DNA of 64,000 nucleotides from Caldovatus sediminis (GCF_014644455.1 NZ_BMKS01000002.1:434001-498000), one strand, 5' to 3'. Numbered from the stretch's first letter, positions 27,300 to 36,964 are shown. Notes: generated from the letters alone by a model not told the origin. Translations and numbers: made by a program.

Positions 27300-29071
27300 G
27301 CAGCAGCACGACCGTCACCTGCGACCCCGTCACCCTCGAGATCGTCCGCGGCGCCGCCCGCGCCGCGCAGGCGGAGATGGAGGCGCTGCTCGAGCGCACC
27401 GCCATGTCCGCCTTCATTCGCGAGAAGAAGGACTTCTACACCGCGATCTTCGACGCCGAGGGCGCGATGGTCATCGGCAGCGACCTGCCGATCTTCGGCG
27501 ACATCGTCGCCCCGGTCGCGCGCGAATTCCCGCTCGACACCATGCGCCCGGGCGACCTCTACTGGTACAACGACTGCTACGGCAGCCGCGGCGCCGTCTC
27601 GCACAGCAACGATCAGGTCTTCCTCGCCCCAGCCTTCCACGCCGGCGCGCGCATCGGCTTCGTCATGGGCTGGGCGCATTTCTCCGACATCGGCGGGCTG
27701 CGCGCCGGCTCGATCAGCCCGGACGCCACCGAGCACTTCCAGGAGGGCATCATCGTCCCGCCCGTGCGCCTCGTGCGCGACGGCACCGTCAACGAGGACC
27801 TGCTGCGCACCTTCTGGCGCAACAGCCGCTTCCCGACGCAGTCCCGGGGCGATACGCGCGCGCTGATGGCCGCCGTGCGCCTCGGCGAGAGACGCCTGGA
27901 GGAGATGGCGGACCGTTTCGGCCCGGCCGTGCTGGCGGACGCCTTCCGCCAGCTCCTCGCCCGCACCGAGGCGACGGTGCGCGCGAAGCTGCGCGCCACC
28001 TTCCCCGTCGGCACGACGCGCTTCGCCGATGCGATCGACGGCGACGGCCACGGCAACGGCCCGTTCCGCCTGCGCTTCGCCCTCACCCGCACCGACGACG
28101 ACCGCTTCCTGTTCGACGCCACCGGGACCGACGACCAGGCGCCGGGCCCGGTGAACTTCCTGATGCACCCCGACGTCCCCGGCATGGCGCTCGGCCTCTT
28201 TTTCCTTCAGGGCGAGCCGGGCCAGGTGCTGAACGCCGGCGGTCCGCGCGCGATGGACGAGGTGCGGCTGCGCGAGGGCTCGCTTCTCCAGCCGCGCCCG
28301 CCCGCGCCTCTCGGCATGCGCGGGCTGACGATGATGCGCTGCCTTGCCGCCCTGAACGGCCTCGTCGCCGTGGCGCGCGACGGCGAGGCGCCCGCCGCGC
28401 ACTCCGCCTACGTCATCATCGCGCTGCGCGGCGAGCACGACGGCAGGACGTTCCTCCTCACCGACGGCATCGGCGTCGGCTACGGCGCGCGCCCCTTCGC
28501 CGACGGGACCGACGCGGTCTATTTCGTCGCTCAGGAGAACTACCCGGCCGAGTTCATGGAACTGGCCTACCCGGTGCGCCTGCGCGCGTACGGCCTCCAT
28601 CGCGACTCCGGCGGCCCGGGCCGGTTCCGCGGCGGCTGCGGCGTCGTGCGCGAGTACGAGGTGCTGGCGGAGCGCGCGATGCTCTCGGTGCGCATCGACA
28701 GCGTGCGCAACCCGCCCTGGGGCGTCGCCGGCGGCATGAACGGCGGCAGCGGCCGCGCCGTCGTCAACCCCGGCACCGAGCGCGAGCGCGTCCTGCCCCC
28801 GCTCTCCGACGGCACCATCCTCACCCGCGGCGAGGTGCTGCGCATCGAGACCGGCGGCGGCGGCGGCTGGGGCCACCCCTTCGACCGCCCGGCGGAGCAG
28901 GTGCTGTCCGACGTGCTCTGCGGCTTCGTCAGCGAGGCCGCGGCGGCGGAGCATTACGGCGTCGCCATCGCGGATGGCGCGCTCGATCCCGCCGGCACGG
29001 AGGCCTTGCGCGCGCGCCGCCCTGCCGTGCGGCTGTTCCATCGCCATGCCTACACCGACGCGGTCGCCTGA
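27296..29071 (+). CDS. hyuB: Hydantoinase B/oxoprolinase family protein
   Basis: 591 aa, normal length for subunit B. Family features: DPVTLEIVRGA at the start, TAMSAFIREKKDFYTAIFD near residue 38, DLYWYNDCYGSRGAVSHSNDQV near 88, and the C-terminal GGPGRFRGGCGVVREYEV and glycine-rich GGGGGWGHPFDRP. With subunit A it forms an ATP-dependent hydrolase of hydantoins, 5-oxoproline or an acetone-carboxylase-like substrate. Its location after a peptide transporter favours a cyclic amide or oxoproline role (inference). Confidence 0.92.
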   Translation: MSSSTTVTCDPVTLEIVRGAARAAQAEMEALLERTAMSAFIREKKDFYTAIFDAEGAMVIGSDLPIFGDIVAPVAREFPLDTMRPGDLYWYNDCYGSRGAVSHSNDQVFLAPAFHAGARIGFVMGWAHFSDIGGLRAGSISPDATEHFQEGIIVPPVRLVRDGTVNEDLLRTFWRNSRFPTQSRGDTRALMAAVRLGERRLEEMADRFGPAVLADAFRQLLARTEATVRAKLRATFPVGTTRFADAIDGDGHGNGPFRLRFALTRTDDDRFLFDATGTDDQAPGPVNFLMHPDVPGMALGLFFLQGEPGQVLNAGGPRAMDEVRLREGSLLQPRPPAPLGMRGLTMMRCLAALNGLVAVARDGEAPAAHSAYVIIALRGEHDGRTFLLTDGIGVGYGARPFADGTDAVYFVAQENYPAEFMELAYPVRLRAYGLHRDSGGPGRFRGGCGVVREYEVLAERAMLSVRIDSVRNPPWGVAGGMNGGSGRAVVNPGTERERVLPPLSDGTILTRGEVLRIETGGGGGWGHPFDRPAEQVLSDVLCGFVSEAAAAEHYGVAIADGALDPAGTEALRARRPAVRLFHRHAYTDAVA

Positions 29072-29072
29072 G

Positions 29073-31112
29073 ATGGCCGCGCGACCGCTGCTCCTCGCCG
29101 TGGACATCGGCGGCACCTTCACCGACGTCACGCTCCTGGACTCCGCCACCGGCCGGGCCTGGACCGCCAAGACGCCGAGCACGCCGCGCGACCCCTCCCT
29201 CGGCTTCGCCGCGGGCGCCGCGCTCGCGCTGGCCGCCGCCGGGCGCTCCCCGGACGAGATCGGCCGCGTGCTGCACGGCACGACCGTCGCGACCAACCTC
29301 ATCCTCGAGGGCAAGGCCGCGCCGACCGCGCTGATCACCACGCAGGGCTTCCGCCACGTCCTCGAGATCGGCCGCCAGGACCTGCCCCGGCGCGAGAATC
29401 TCTGGTCCTGGCGCAAGCCCGCGCGTCCGGTTCCGGCCTCGCGCATCTTCGAGGTCGCCGGCCGCATCGCCGCCGACGGCAGCGAACTGGTTCCGCTCGA
29501 CGAGGCCGCGCTGCGCCGCGCCGCGCGCGCCATCCGCGCCTCCGGCGTGCGGGCCGTCGCCGTCTGCTTCCTGCATAGCTTCGCCAACCCGGCCCACGAG
29601 CGCCGCGCCCTCGCCATCCTCGCCGAGGAAGCGCCCGGCCTCGCCGCCACCGCCTCGATCGAGGTGCTGCCCGTCGTGCGCGAGTACGAGCGCAGCATGG
29701 CGACGGTGCTGAACGCCGCGGTGATGCCGGCCGTCTCCACCTACATCGCGCGGCTGGAGACGCGGCTGCGCGAGGGCGGCGTCGCCGCCCCGCTGCTCCT
29801 GATGAAGTCCAATGGCGGCGTCGCCGGCGCCGCCGCGATTCGCCGCGCCCCGGCCCAGACGGCGCTCTCCGGCCCCGCCGCCGGCATCGTCGGCGCGCGC
29901 GCCGCCGCCGCGGCGGCGGGGTTCGAGGACCTCATCACCGTGGACATCGGCGGCACCAGCGCCGACATCTGCCTCATCGCCAACGGCCGGATCGGCCTGA
30001 CGCAGCACGGCCGCATCGGCCCCTGGCCGCTGCCGCTGCCGATGCTCGACATGGTGACGATCGGCGCCGGCGGCGGCTCGATCGCCCGCGTCGGCGAGGG
30101 CGGCGCGCTCACCGTCGGCCCCGAGAGCGCCGGCGCCGATCCCGGTCCCGCCTGCTACGGCCAGGGCGGCGAGGAGCCGACCGTCACCGACGCGCACCTC
30201 GTCCTCGGCCACCTTCCGGCCGCGCTGCTCGGCGGCCGCATGGCGCTCGACCCGGCGCGGGCCGAGCGCGCGCTGCGCGCGCGCGTCGCGGAGCCGCTCG
30301 GCCTGTCCGTGGAGGCGGCCGCGCGCGGCATCCTCGCCATCGCCGACAACAACATGGTCGGCGCGATCCGCATCGTCTCGGTCGAGCGCGGCCACGATCC
30401 GCGCCGTTTCGCCCTCGTCCCCTTCGGCGGCGCCGGGCCGCTGCACGGCTGCGCCCTGGCCGGGCTGCTCGGCATCACCACGGTGCTGGTCCCGCCCGCG
30501 CCGGGCGTGCTCTGCGCGCAGGGCCTGCTCGCCGCGGACCTGAAGGCGGAGTTCAGCCGCTCCGTCGCCCGGCCGCTGCGCGGTGCCGACGGCCGACGCC
30601 TCGCCGACGCCTTCGCCGGCCTCGAGGCCGAAGCCGCCGCCTGGTTCGACGCCGAGGCGGTCGCCCCGGAGGACCGCGCCACCGGCCGCGTCGCGCTCAT
30701 GCGCTACGAGGAGCAGGGCTTCGAGCTTCCCGTCCCCTGGCCGGCCGATGGCGACCTCGCCGTGCTCGCCGACGCCTTCGCCGCCGCGCACCGCGCGCTC
30801 TACGGCTTCGACCTGCCGGGCGTCGCCATCGAGATCGTCACGCTGCGGGTCGAGGCGGCCGGCCGTCTCCCGGCGCCCGCCGCCTCGCCTCCGGCCGGCG
30901 GCGAGGCGGCGGAGGCGCAGGTCGGCACCCAGACGATGCGCCTGCGCGACGGGCCGGCGCGCGTGCCGGTCTACGACCGTGCGCGCCTCGGCCCCGGCGC
31001 TCGTTTCGACGGCCCGGCGATCGCCACCCAGCTCGACGCGACGACCCTGGTGCCGCCCGGCTGGCGCGCGGCCGTGCTCCCGACCGGGGCGCTGGTCCTG
31101 CGTCCCGCCTGA
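29073..31112 (+). CDS. hyuA: Hydantoinase/oxoprolinase subunit A family protein
   Basis: 679 aa, started at the ATG at 29073 just after the hyuB stop. The N-terminal ATPase fold has AVDIGGTFTDVTLLD near residue 8 and GRVLHGTTVATNLILEG near 65. The second phosphate loop is VDIGGTSADICLI near 290, then GGGSIARVGEGG and ADPGPACYGQGG near 340. It provides ATP-dependent activation for subunit B. Order B-A, cotranscribed with the Opp/Dpp transporter. Confidence 0.92.
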   Translation: MAARPLLLAVDIGGTFTDVTLLDSATGRAWTAKTPSTPRDPSLGFAAGAALALAAAGRSPDEIGRVLHGTTVATNLILEGKAAPTALITTQGFRHVLEIGRQDLPRRENLWSWRKPARPVPASRIFEVAGRIAADGSELVPLDEAALRRAARAIRASGVRAVAVCFLHSFANPAHERRALAILAEEAPGLAATASIEVLPVVREYERSMATVLNAAVMPAVSTYIARLETRLREGGVAAPLLLMKSNGGVAGAAAIRRAPAQTALSGPAAGIVGARAAAAAAGFEDLITVDIGGTSADICLIANGRIGLTQHGRIGPWPLPLPMLDMVTIGAGGGSIARVGEGGALTVGPESAGADPGPACYGQGGEEPTVTDAHLVLGHLPAALLGGRMALDPARAERALRARVAEPLGLSVEAAARGILAIADNNMVGAIRIVSVERGHDPRRFALVPFGGAGPLHGCALAGLLGITTVLVPPAPGVLCAQGLLAADLKAEFSRSVARPLRGADGRRLADAFAGLEAEAAAWFDAEAVAPEDRATGRVALMRYEEQGFELPVPWPADGDLAVLADAFAAAHRALYGFDLPGVAIEIVTLRVEAAGRLPAPAASPPAGGEAAEAQVGTQTMRLRDGPARVPVYDRARLGPGARFDGPAIATQLDATTLVPPGWRAAVLPTGALVLRPA

Positions 31113-31179
31113 GCGGCATTGCCTTCCGCGTCCCGCCGTCCGACGATCGGCCGGCACGGAGGAGAGGGAAGGGAAGGGA

Positions 31180-32073
31180 ATGGGTCCGATCGGCTTCATC
31201 GGCCTCGGCATGATGGGTCTGCCGATGGCGCGCTGCCTGCTCGCGAAAGGCCACCGCCTGCTGGCCTGCGACACCTCCGGAACCGCCTGCGCCGCGCTGC
31301 GCGAGGGCGCGCCGGCGGGACGGCTCGAATTCGCGCCGACGCCCGCGGCCGTCGCCGCGGGCGCGGACATCATCGTGCTGATGCTGCCGACCAGCGCCGT
31401 GGTCGCGCAGGTGATGGAGGGGCCGGACGGCCTGCTCGGCGCGCTGCGCCCCGGCGCGCTGGTGATCGACATGGGCTCCTCGGTCCCCGCCGAGACGCGG
31501 CGCCTGGCCGCGCTCGCCGCCGCGCGCGGCGCCGCCCTGATGGACGCGCCGGTCTCGGGCAGCGTGACCAAGGCGCGCGCCGGCACCCTCGCGATCATGG
31601 TCGGCGGCGACGACGCCGCCTTCGCCAGGGCCGAACCCGTCCTGCGCGGCATGGGCGAGACGCTGATCCGCTGCGGCGCCGTCGGCAGCGGCCACGCGAT
31701 GAAGGCGCTCAACAACTACGTCTATGCCGCCGGGCTGCTCGCGCTCTCCGAGGCGCTGCAGATGGGCGCGCGGCTCGGCCTCGACCTCGGCGTCCTCACC
31801 GACGTGATGAACGCCTCCTCCGGCCGCAACGTCGCGACCGAGACCAAGGCGAGGCAGGAGATCCTCTCCGGCCGCTACGCCGGCGGCTTCCAGCTCGGCC
31901 TGATGGCCAAGGACCTGGAGACGGCGGGCGCCATCGCCGAGGAGACGGGCTTCGACGCCCAGGCCCTCGCCCTCTGCCGGCGGCTCTGGCGCGAGGCGGT
32001 GGCGGCGCTCGGCCCGAAGGTGGACAACACCATGGTCCACCGCTTCCTCGGCGGCGCGCCGGACAAGCCCTGA
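31180..32073 (+). CDS. NAD(P)-dependent beta-hydroxyacid dehydrogenase (3-hydroxyisobutyrate dehydrogenase family)
   Basis: 297 aa behind a strong purine-rich ribosome binding site (GGAGAGGGAAGGGAAGG). Rossmann motif GFIGLGMMGLPMA near residue 4, MLPTSAVV near 68, substrate-binding DAPVSGSVTKARAG near 117 and the catalytic lysine in GHAMKALNNY near 171. Members oxidise 3-hydroxyisobutyrate, tartronate semialdehyde or related acids; the exact substrate is not evident. Last gene of the Opp/hyu run and convergent with the frameshifted cyclase. Confidence 0.9.
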   Translation: MGPIGFIGLGMMGLPMARCLLAKGHRLLACDTSGTACAALREGAPAGRLEFAPTPAAVAAGADIIVLMLPTSAVVAQVMEGPDGLLGALRPGALVIDMGSSVPAETRRLAALAAARGAALMDAPVSGSVTKARAGTLAIMVGGDDAAFARAEPVLRGMGETLIRCGAVGSGHAMKALNNYVYAAGLLALSEALQMGARLGLDLGVLTDVMNASSGRNVATETKARQEILSGRYAGGFQLGLMAKDLETAGAIAEETGFDAQALALCRRLWREAVAALGPKVDNTMVHRFLGGAPDKP

Positions 32074-32079
32074 CCGGCG

Positions 32080-32768
32080 CTACCCGAACACCGCGACGGC
32101 GCGGATCGGGCTCGCCGTGCCGTCGCGGATCTTCAGCGGGAAGCCGACGAAGCGGAAGCGCCCGCGCCCGACCAGCCTGTCCAGGTTGCAGAGGCATTCC
32201 ATGTGGGTGATGCCGCGCTCCGCGCAGATCATGTGCGCGATGTAGTTCAGCTCGCCCTCTGGCGCCGGGCTCACCGCCTCCACGCCGAACATGCCGATGC
32301 CGCGGTCCGCCAGCCAGTGGACCGACTCCGGCGCGAGGCCCGGGAAGTCGTGCGCGTAGCGCGGCGTGCCGAACAGCCGCTCGTTCGTCGCCATCCACAG
32401 CAGCACGGTGTCGCCCTTGCGGATCTCCTGTCCCGAGCGCGCCAGCGCCTGCTCCATCTCCGGCACCGTCGCCGCGTGCCTGAGCGGCACGTGGGACAGG
32501 TCGAGGCAGATCGCCTCCGTGTAGAACCGCTCGAGCGGCATCCGGTCTATCGAGAGGGCGCCCGGCCGCGGGTCGAAATGCACCGGCGCGTCCACATGCG
32601 TCGTCGAGTGGTCGCTCAGCGACAGCGCCAGCGACTTGCTGGTGAAGACGGTGTTTCCCGCGACCTTCCTCTCCGAATGGTCGTTCCAGACGGTGAGATC
32701 ACCGGCGGATGGCTCGGATGCGCCGGCGTGCGGTGGTGGATCTCGCGGCTGAGGTCGACGAATTCCAC
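32080..32768 (-). pseudogene. Cyclase/kynurenine-formamidase-like protein, frameshifted near the N-terminus
   Basis: The intact frame (from about 32700 down to 32080) encodes a cyclase-family metal hydrolase: SDHSTTHVDAPVHFD (family HxGTHxDxPxH, with threonine replacing the glycine), then DLSHVPL, GVEAVSPAPEGE and ITHMECLCN. The expected N-terminus, VEFVDLSREIHHRTP then HPSHPPVI, lies in another frame from a GTG at 32768 behind GAGGGAGGAG. The two join around 32693-32700, where one base is missing. This is either a true frameshift or a sequence error. The family hydrolyses cyclic or N-formyl amides. Same strand as the amidohydrolase upstream. Confidence 0.8.
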
Positions 32769-32794
32769 GGACGGCTCCTCCCTCTTCCTCGCGC

Positions 32795-34306
32795 TCACGG
32801 CCCGGGCGCGTCGCAGAGATAGCGGCGCACATGGTAGGGCTGCGCCGCGAGCGCGGGGCAGAAGCTCGCCACCACCGGCTCGAGCCTCGCGAACAGCTCG
32901 CGCATGCCGGCGTTCAGCGCCTCCAGCCGCTCGCGCGCCGCCTCCGCCTCCCGCGCCAGCTTCGCCAGGTCGAGCGTCAGCAGCCTGCGGTCGCGCACGA
33001 CGAAGCCGCCGCCGATCATCACGTGCCGCACCGAGGTGCCGTCCTCGGCGTGCACCATCTGGTTCACGGTCCAGTTGTGCGGGATCCAGTTCACCGATTC
33101 GAGGTCGAGGAAGACGATGTCCGCCTTCATCCCCGGCGCGATCGCGCCGATGTCCCTGAACCCGAGCGCCCGCGCCGAGCCCTCGGTCGCGGCGCGATAC
33201 ACCTCCTCGACGCTCGCCCAGAGCCGCGGATCGGGCGTCTGCACCTTGGAGACCATCGAGGCGTAGCGCATCGCCTCGTACATGTTCTGGTTGTCGGAGC
33301 AGTTCGCCCCGTCCGTCCCGATCCCGACGTTCACGCCGAGGTCGAGCGCCCGCCGCAGCCGGAACAGCCCGTTGCCGAGCCGCATGTTGCTGCCCGGGTT
33401 GTGCGCCAGCGAGCCGCCGGCGTCGCGCACCCGCTTCAGGTCGTCGTCGTCGAGCCAGATCGCGTGCGCCGCCGTGAAGTCCGGCCCCAGCAGGCCGAGG
33501 CCGTCCATGTGCGCGAGCAGCGTCTTGCCGTAGCGCCTGATCCCGGTCAGCGCCTGCACCTTGCTCTCGCCGACATGGCTGTGCAGCCCGACGCCGTGCT
33601 CGCGCGCGAGCCTCGCGCAGCCGCACATGAAGGCGTCGGAGCAGTGGTGCGGGATGGTCGGCGCCACCGCGGTCCGGATGTCCTGCGCGTCCCAGCGCCA
33701 GTTGCGCAGCACCTCCGAGATCGCCGCCAGCGTCCGCTCGTGGGGCGCGAGCCTCAGCTTCTCGACCGCCGCCTGCAGGTCGGCGGGCAGCGCGTCGTGA
33801 AGCCCGGGGATCGCCTCGTACATCGTGCGGTCCGCCACCATCGGCGCGACCACCGCGCGCATCCCCACCTCGGCATAGGCCTCCGCCGCGGCGTCCATCC
33901 CCTCGCGCGTCGGCAGCGGGAACTCGTAGTAGAGGTCGTAGGCCGCCGTGCAGCCCTTCAGCACCATCTCCGCGGCGGCGATCTGCGTCGTCAGCTTCTT
34001 GTCGGCGAGCGCGCGGTTGCCGCCGATCCACGGCGCCGCGGCGAGCAGCAGCTCCAGCGTCCACTTGTCGCCCTGCCCGCGCGCCAGGCCGCCATGGCCG
34101 TGGGTGTGCGCGTTGACGAGGCCGGGATGCAGCAGCATCCCTTGCGCGGCAATCGCCCGCGCGCCCTCCGGCGCGGCGAGGCCCGCGCCGACCGCGCGGA
34201 TCACGCCGTCCTCGATCAGCACATCCGCGGGCCCGGCCCGGCGGCTCCCGGGGTCGGCGAGGCGCCCGCCGCGGATCACGGTGAAGCCGGGTTCGCTCCG
34301 TGCCAT
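32795..34306 (-). CDS. Amidohydrolase family protein (SsnA/chlorohydrolase-like deaminase)
   Basis: 503 aa. Metal-binding HxH in VNAHTHGHG (His67, His69), later histidines in HSHVGE (242, 244) and AAHAIWLDDDD, and the catalytic aspartate in GIGTDGANCSDN near residue 331. The family removes amino or chloro groups from heterocycles, for example guanine, cytosine, S-adenosylhomocysteine or triazines. It lies between a NitT/TauT-type transporter and the broken cyclase on one strand, so the unit may import and open a nitrogen heterocycle or cyclic amide (inference). Confidence 0.88.
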   Translation of the reverse strand: MARSEPGFTVIRGGRLADPGSRRAGPADVLIEDGVIRAVGAGLAAPEGARAIAAQGMLLHPGLVNAHTHGHGGLARGQGDKWTLELLLAAAPWIGGNRALADKKLTTQIAAAEMVLKGCTAAYDLYYEFPLPTREGMDAAAEAYAEVGMRAVVAPMVADRTMYEAIPGLHDALPADLQAAVEKLRLAPHERTLAAISEVLRNWRWDAQDIRTAVAPTIPHHCSDAFMCGCARLAREHGVGLHSHVGESKVQALTGIRRYGKTLLAHMDGLGLLGPDFTAAHAIWLDDDDLKRVRDAGGSLAHNPGSNMRLGNGLFRLRRALDLGVNVGIGTDGANCSDNQNMYEAMRYASMVSKVQTPDPRLWASVEEVYRAATEGSARALGFRDIGAIAPGMKADIVFLDLESVNWIPHNWTVNQMVHAEDGTSVRHVMIGGGFVVRDRRLLTLDLAKLAREAEAARERLEALNAGMRELFARLEPVVASFCPALAAQPYHVRRYLCDAPGP

Positions 34307-34321
34307 GGCTCGATCCTTCTC

Positions 34322-35185
34322 TCAGGCGCCGAGGGCCGGCTGCCCGGCGCCGCTCGACCAGGGGAAGAAGACGCGCTCGACCAGCTCCACCGCCCAGAAC
34401 ATGACGATGCCCATCAGCGCCAGGATCACCACCGCGCCGTAGGCGAGCGAGGGCCGGAAGAACGACATCGAGGTCTGGATCAGGTAGCCGAGCCCCGCAT
34501 CGGCGCCGACGAACTCCGCCACCACCGCGCCGACGACGGCGAGCGCCGCCGCCACCTTCAGCCCGCCGAACACGAAGGGCACCGCGAAGGGCAGGCGGAT
34601 GCGCAGCAGCTCCTGCACCTTCCCGGCGCGGCAGGCGCGGCCGAGCTCGACCAGCTCCGGCGGGGTGGCGAGCAGCCCCGCCACCGCCCCGACCACCAGC
34701 GGGAAGAAGGCGACGAGGAACGTCACGATGATGCGCGGCACCTCGTTCGCGCCGAGCGCGATGATCAGGATCGGCGCCAGCGCCACCTTGGGGATGGACT
34801 GCGTCACCACCAGCAGCGGATAGACCGCGGCCGAGATCGTCGGCGAGGCCGCGATCAGCATCGCCAGCGGCAGGCTGATCACGACCGAGGCGACGAAGCC
34901 CCCCATCGCGGTGAGGAAGGTCGCCCAGGTGTGGCCGAGCACGGTCGGCCACACCGCGACGGTCGCCCCCCAGATGGCGCTCGGCGCCGGCAGGATGAAC
35001 TCGCGGATGCCGAACAGCCGGCAGGACGCCTCCCACGCCGCGAAGAAGGCGATCACCGCGATCCAGGCGGGCAGGGCGGCGCGCAGCCGCGCGATCGTCT
35101 CACGCCGCGCGCGCGCCGTCGCCGGTCCCGCCGCGGCCGCCGAAGATGTGGGCGCGGATGCGCCGGGCGCAGCGCTGGAACTCAT
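34322..35185 (-). CDS. NitT/TauT-type ABC transporter permease (SsuC/TauC family)
   Basis: 287 aa with about six helices after an alanine-rich cytoplasmic leader. ILPAPSAIWGATVAVWP near residue 65 is the family start, and the EAA-like loop is near residue 165-185. Its 5' end overlaps the 3' end of the ATPase gene by 86 bases (35100-35185). The true start could be an internal one, because the first 30 residues are low complexity. Channel subunit for the NMT1-like binding protein. Confidence 0.88.
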   Translation of the reverse strand: MSSSAAPGASAPTSSAAAAGPATARARRETIARLRAALPAWIAVIAFFAAWEASCRLFGIREFILPAPSAIWGATVAVWPTVLGHTWATFLTAMGGFVASVVISLPLAMLIAASPTISAAVYPLLVVTQSIPKVALAPILIIALGANEVPRIIVTFLVAFFPLVVGAVAGLLATPPELVELGRACRAGKVQELLRIRLPFAVPFVFGGLKVAAALAVVGAVVAEFVGADAGLGYLIQTSMSFFRPSLAYGAVVILALMGIVMFWAVELVERVFFPWSSGAGQPALGA

Positions 35186-35885
35186 CGCTCCCCTCCTGGT
35201 CGAAGCTGCGCGGGCGCGGCAGCCCGACCTCCACCACGTCCACCACGCGCCCCGGGCGCGGCGACATCACCACCACCCGGTCGGCGAGCAGCACCGCCTC
35301 CGGGATCGAGTGCGTGACGAACAGCACCGCCATCCGCCGCGCCGTCCAGAGGCGCAGCAGCTCCAGGCTCATCTCCTCGCGCGTCAGCGCGTCCAGCGCG
35401 CCGAAGGGCTCGTCCATCAGCAGCACGCGCGGCGCCTGCAGCAGGGCGCGGCAGATCGCGACGCGCTGCTGCATGCCGCCCGAGAGCTCCCGCGGCAGCC
35501 GTTTCTCGAACCCCGCGAGCCCCGCCACCGCGAGCAGCGCGCGCGCCTCGTCCTCCGTCCGCGCGTCGGCGCGGCGCATCAGGCGGAGGGGGAAGGTGAC
35601 GTTGCGCAGCACGTCCGCCCAGGGCAGCAGGGTCGGCGCCTGGAAGACCATCGCCGTCTCCGCCCGCGGCCCGCGCACCACCGCTCCGTCGAGCGTCACG
35701 GCGCCGGCGCTCGCCGGCACCAGCCCGGCCACCAGCCGCAGCAGCGTGGACTTGCCGCAGCCCGAGGCGCCGACGATGGCGACGAACTCCCCCGCCGCCA
35801 CCTCGAGCGAGACCTCGCGCAGCGCCTCCACCGCGCCGCCGTCGCGCCCGCGGAAGGTCTTGCCGACGCGGTCGAGGCGGATCAC
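35100..35885 (-). CDS. NitT/TauT-type ABC transporter ATP-binding protein (SsuB/TauB family)
   Basis: 261 aa from a GTG at 35885 that overlaps the binding-protein stop (GTGA). Walker A GASGCGKST near residue 42, signature LSGGMQQR near 136, Walker B LLMDEPFGALD near 155, and FVTHSIPEAV. The tail after residue 235 (SDEFQRCARRIRAH and on) is read through the overlap with the permease gene. Energises uptake of the ligand bound by the NMT1-like protein. Confidence 0.9.
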   Translation of the reverse strand: MIRLDRVGKTFRGRDGGAVEALREVSLEVAAGEFVAIVGASGCGKSTLLRLVAGLVPASAGAVTLDGAVVRGPRAETAMVFQAPTLLPWADVLRNVTFPLRLMRRADARTEDEARALLAVAGLAGFEKRLPRELSGGMQQRVAICRALLQAPRVLLMDEPFGALDALTREEMSLELLRLWTARRMAVLFVTHSIPEAVLLADRVVVMSPRPGRVVDVVEVGLPRPRSFDQEGSDEFQRCARRIRAHIFGGRGGTGDGARAA

Positions 35886-36865
35886 GGCAGGAAGCGCGTG
35901 TCCACCGCCTGCGTCGGGTCCCAGTTCGCGGGCAGGTTCAGGCTCTCCGCCACGACCCGCCAGGTGAAGGCCAGCCGCTCCGGATCGAAGCGGCCGAGCC
36001 CGGTCCGGCGCTGGTGGTCGTTGAACACGAAGGTCATCACCGCGCGCAGCGAGCCCTCGCAGTCGTCCTGCTCGACCTCGGGATTGCGCGCGACATGCAG
36101 CCGGCAGGCCTCCGGCTGGTTGTCGCGCGCCCATTCGAAGCTCCGCTGCGCGCCGCGCAGGAATCGGCGCACCAGGTAGGGGTTGCGGGCGATCGTGTCG
36201 TCGTGCGCGACCAGCGAGGCGGCGTAGATCGCGAAGCCCGTCTCGACGAAGGGCAGCACCACGATCTCCTCGCCCGCCCGGCGCGCCGCCTTGTTCTGGT
36301 AGTACCAGTGGATCGAATAGAACGGCGCCGCGTCCACGCGGCGGCTGATCAGCATCGCCGCCATCGCCGAGGCGTCGGTGTTGACCCACTGGATGCGGCC
36401 GGGATCGGTCCCCGCCCGCCGGGCCACCTCCGGGAAGTACAGCCGATGGCTGTTCCCCGGCGTGATCGCGATTCGCTTCCCCTCCAGCCCGCGGAAGTCC
36501 GTGATCCCGGAGGAGCGCAGCACGAACAGCGAATGCGGCGAATGCGTGTAGACCGCCGAGATCGAGCGCACCGGCACGTTCGTCTGCGCCCGCGCCGCGA
36601 GCACCGCGCCGAGGTCGGCGACGCCGAACTGCGCCGCGCCCGCGGCCACCTTGCTCACCGTGTCGCCCGAGCCGTAGCCGCGCGTCAGCGAGAGCTCGAT
36701 CCCGTCCTCCCGCCAGAAGCCGCGCTGCTGGCCGGCGAAATAGGCCGCGTGCTCCCCGGTCGGAATCCAATCCAGCTGCAGCAGCACACGATCCTGCGCG
36801 CGGGCCGGCTGCGCCACGCCGAGGACGAGCGCCGCCATGCCGGCCACGATGCTGGTGCGCAGCAT
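35882..36865 (-). CDS. ABC transporter substrate-binding protein, NMT1/THI5-like
   Basis: 327 aa from the ATG behind GAAGGGAGA; an in-frame ATG 87 bases upstream would precede the signal peptide with 29 unlikely residues. Signal peptide ends near residue 23 (GVAQPARAQ). The mature start LQLDWIPTGEHAAYFAGQQRGFWREDGIEL is typical of NMT1/THI5-like proteins for thiamine precursors, riboflavin or pyrimidine-type ligands. SsuA-type ligands (sulfonates) are also possible. First gene of the transporter-amidohydrolase-cyclase unit. Confidence 0.9.
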   Translation of the reverse strand: MLRTSIVAGMAALVLGVAQPARAQDRVLLQLDWIPTGEHAAYFAGQQRGFWREDGIELSLTRGYGSGDTVSKVAAGAAQFGVADLGAVLAARAQTNVPVRSISAVYTHSPHSLFVLRSSGITDFRGLEGKRIAITPGNSHRLYFPEVARRAGTDPGRIQWVNTDASAMAAMLISRRVDAAPFYSIHWYYQNKAARRAGEEIVVLPFVETGFAIYAASLVAHDDTIARNPYLVRRFLRGAQRSFEWARDNQPEACRLHVARNPEVEQDDCEGSLRAVMTFVFNDHQRRTGLGRFDPERLAFTWRVVAESLNLPANWDPTQAVDTRFLP

Positions 36866-36964
36866 ACCGGTCTCCCTTCGGTGTCGCGGGAACGCCGTGG
36901 CCGCGTCGTCTCCCTGGGATACAATCCAACGCCGATTCCGACCGCGGCGCAAGCGAGACCGTGC

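Noticed and set aside
28929-31715. 928-codon open frame antisense to hyuA and the dehydrogenase
   Set aside because: Composition is typical of a shadow frame, and the opposite strand carries two full-length conserved proteins.
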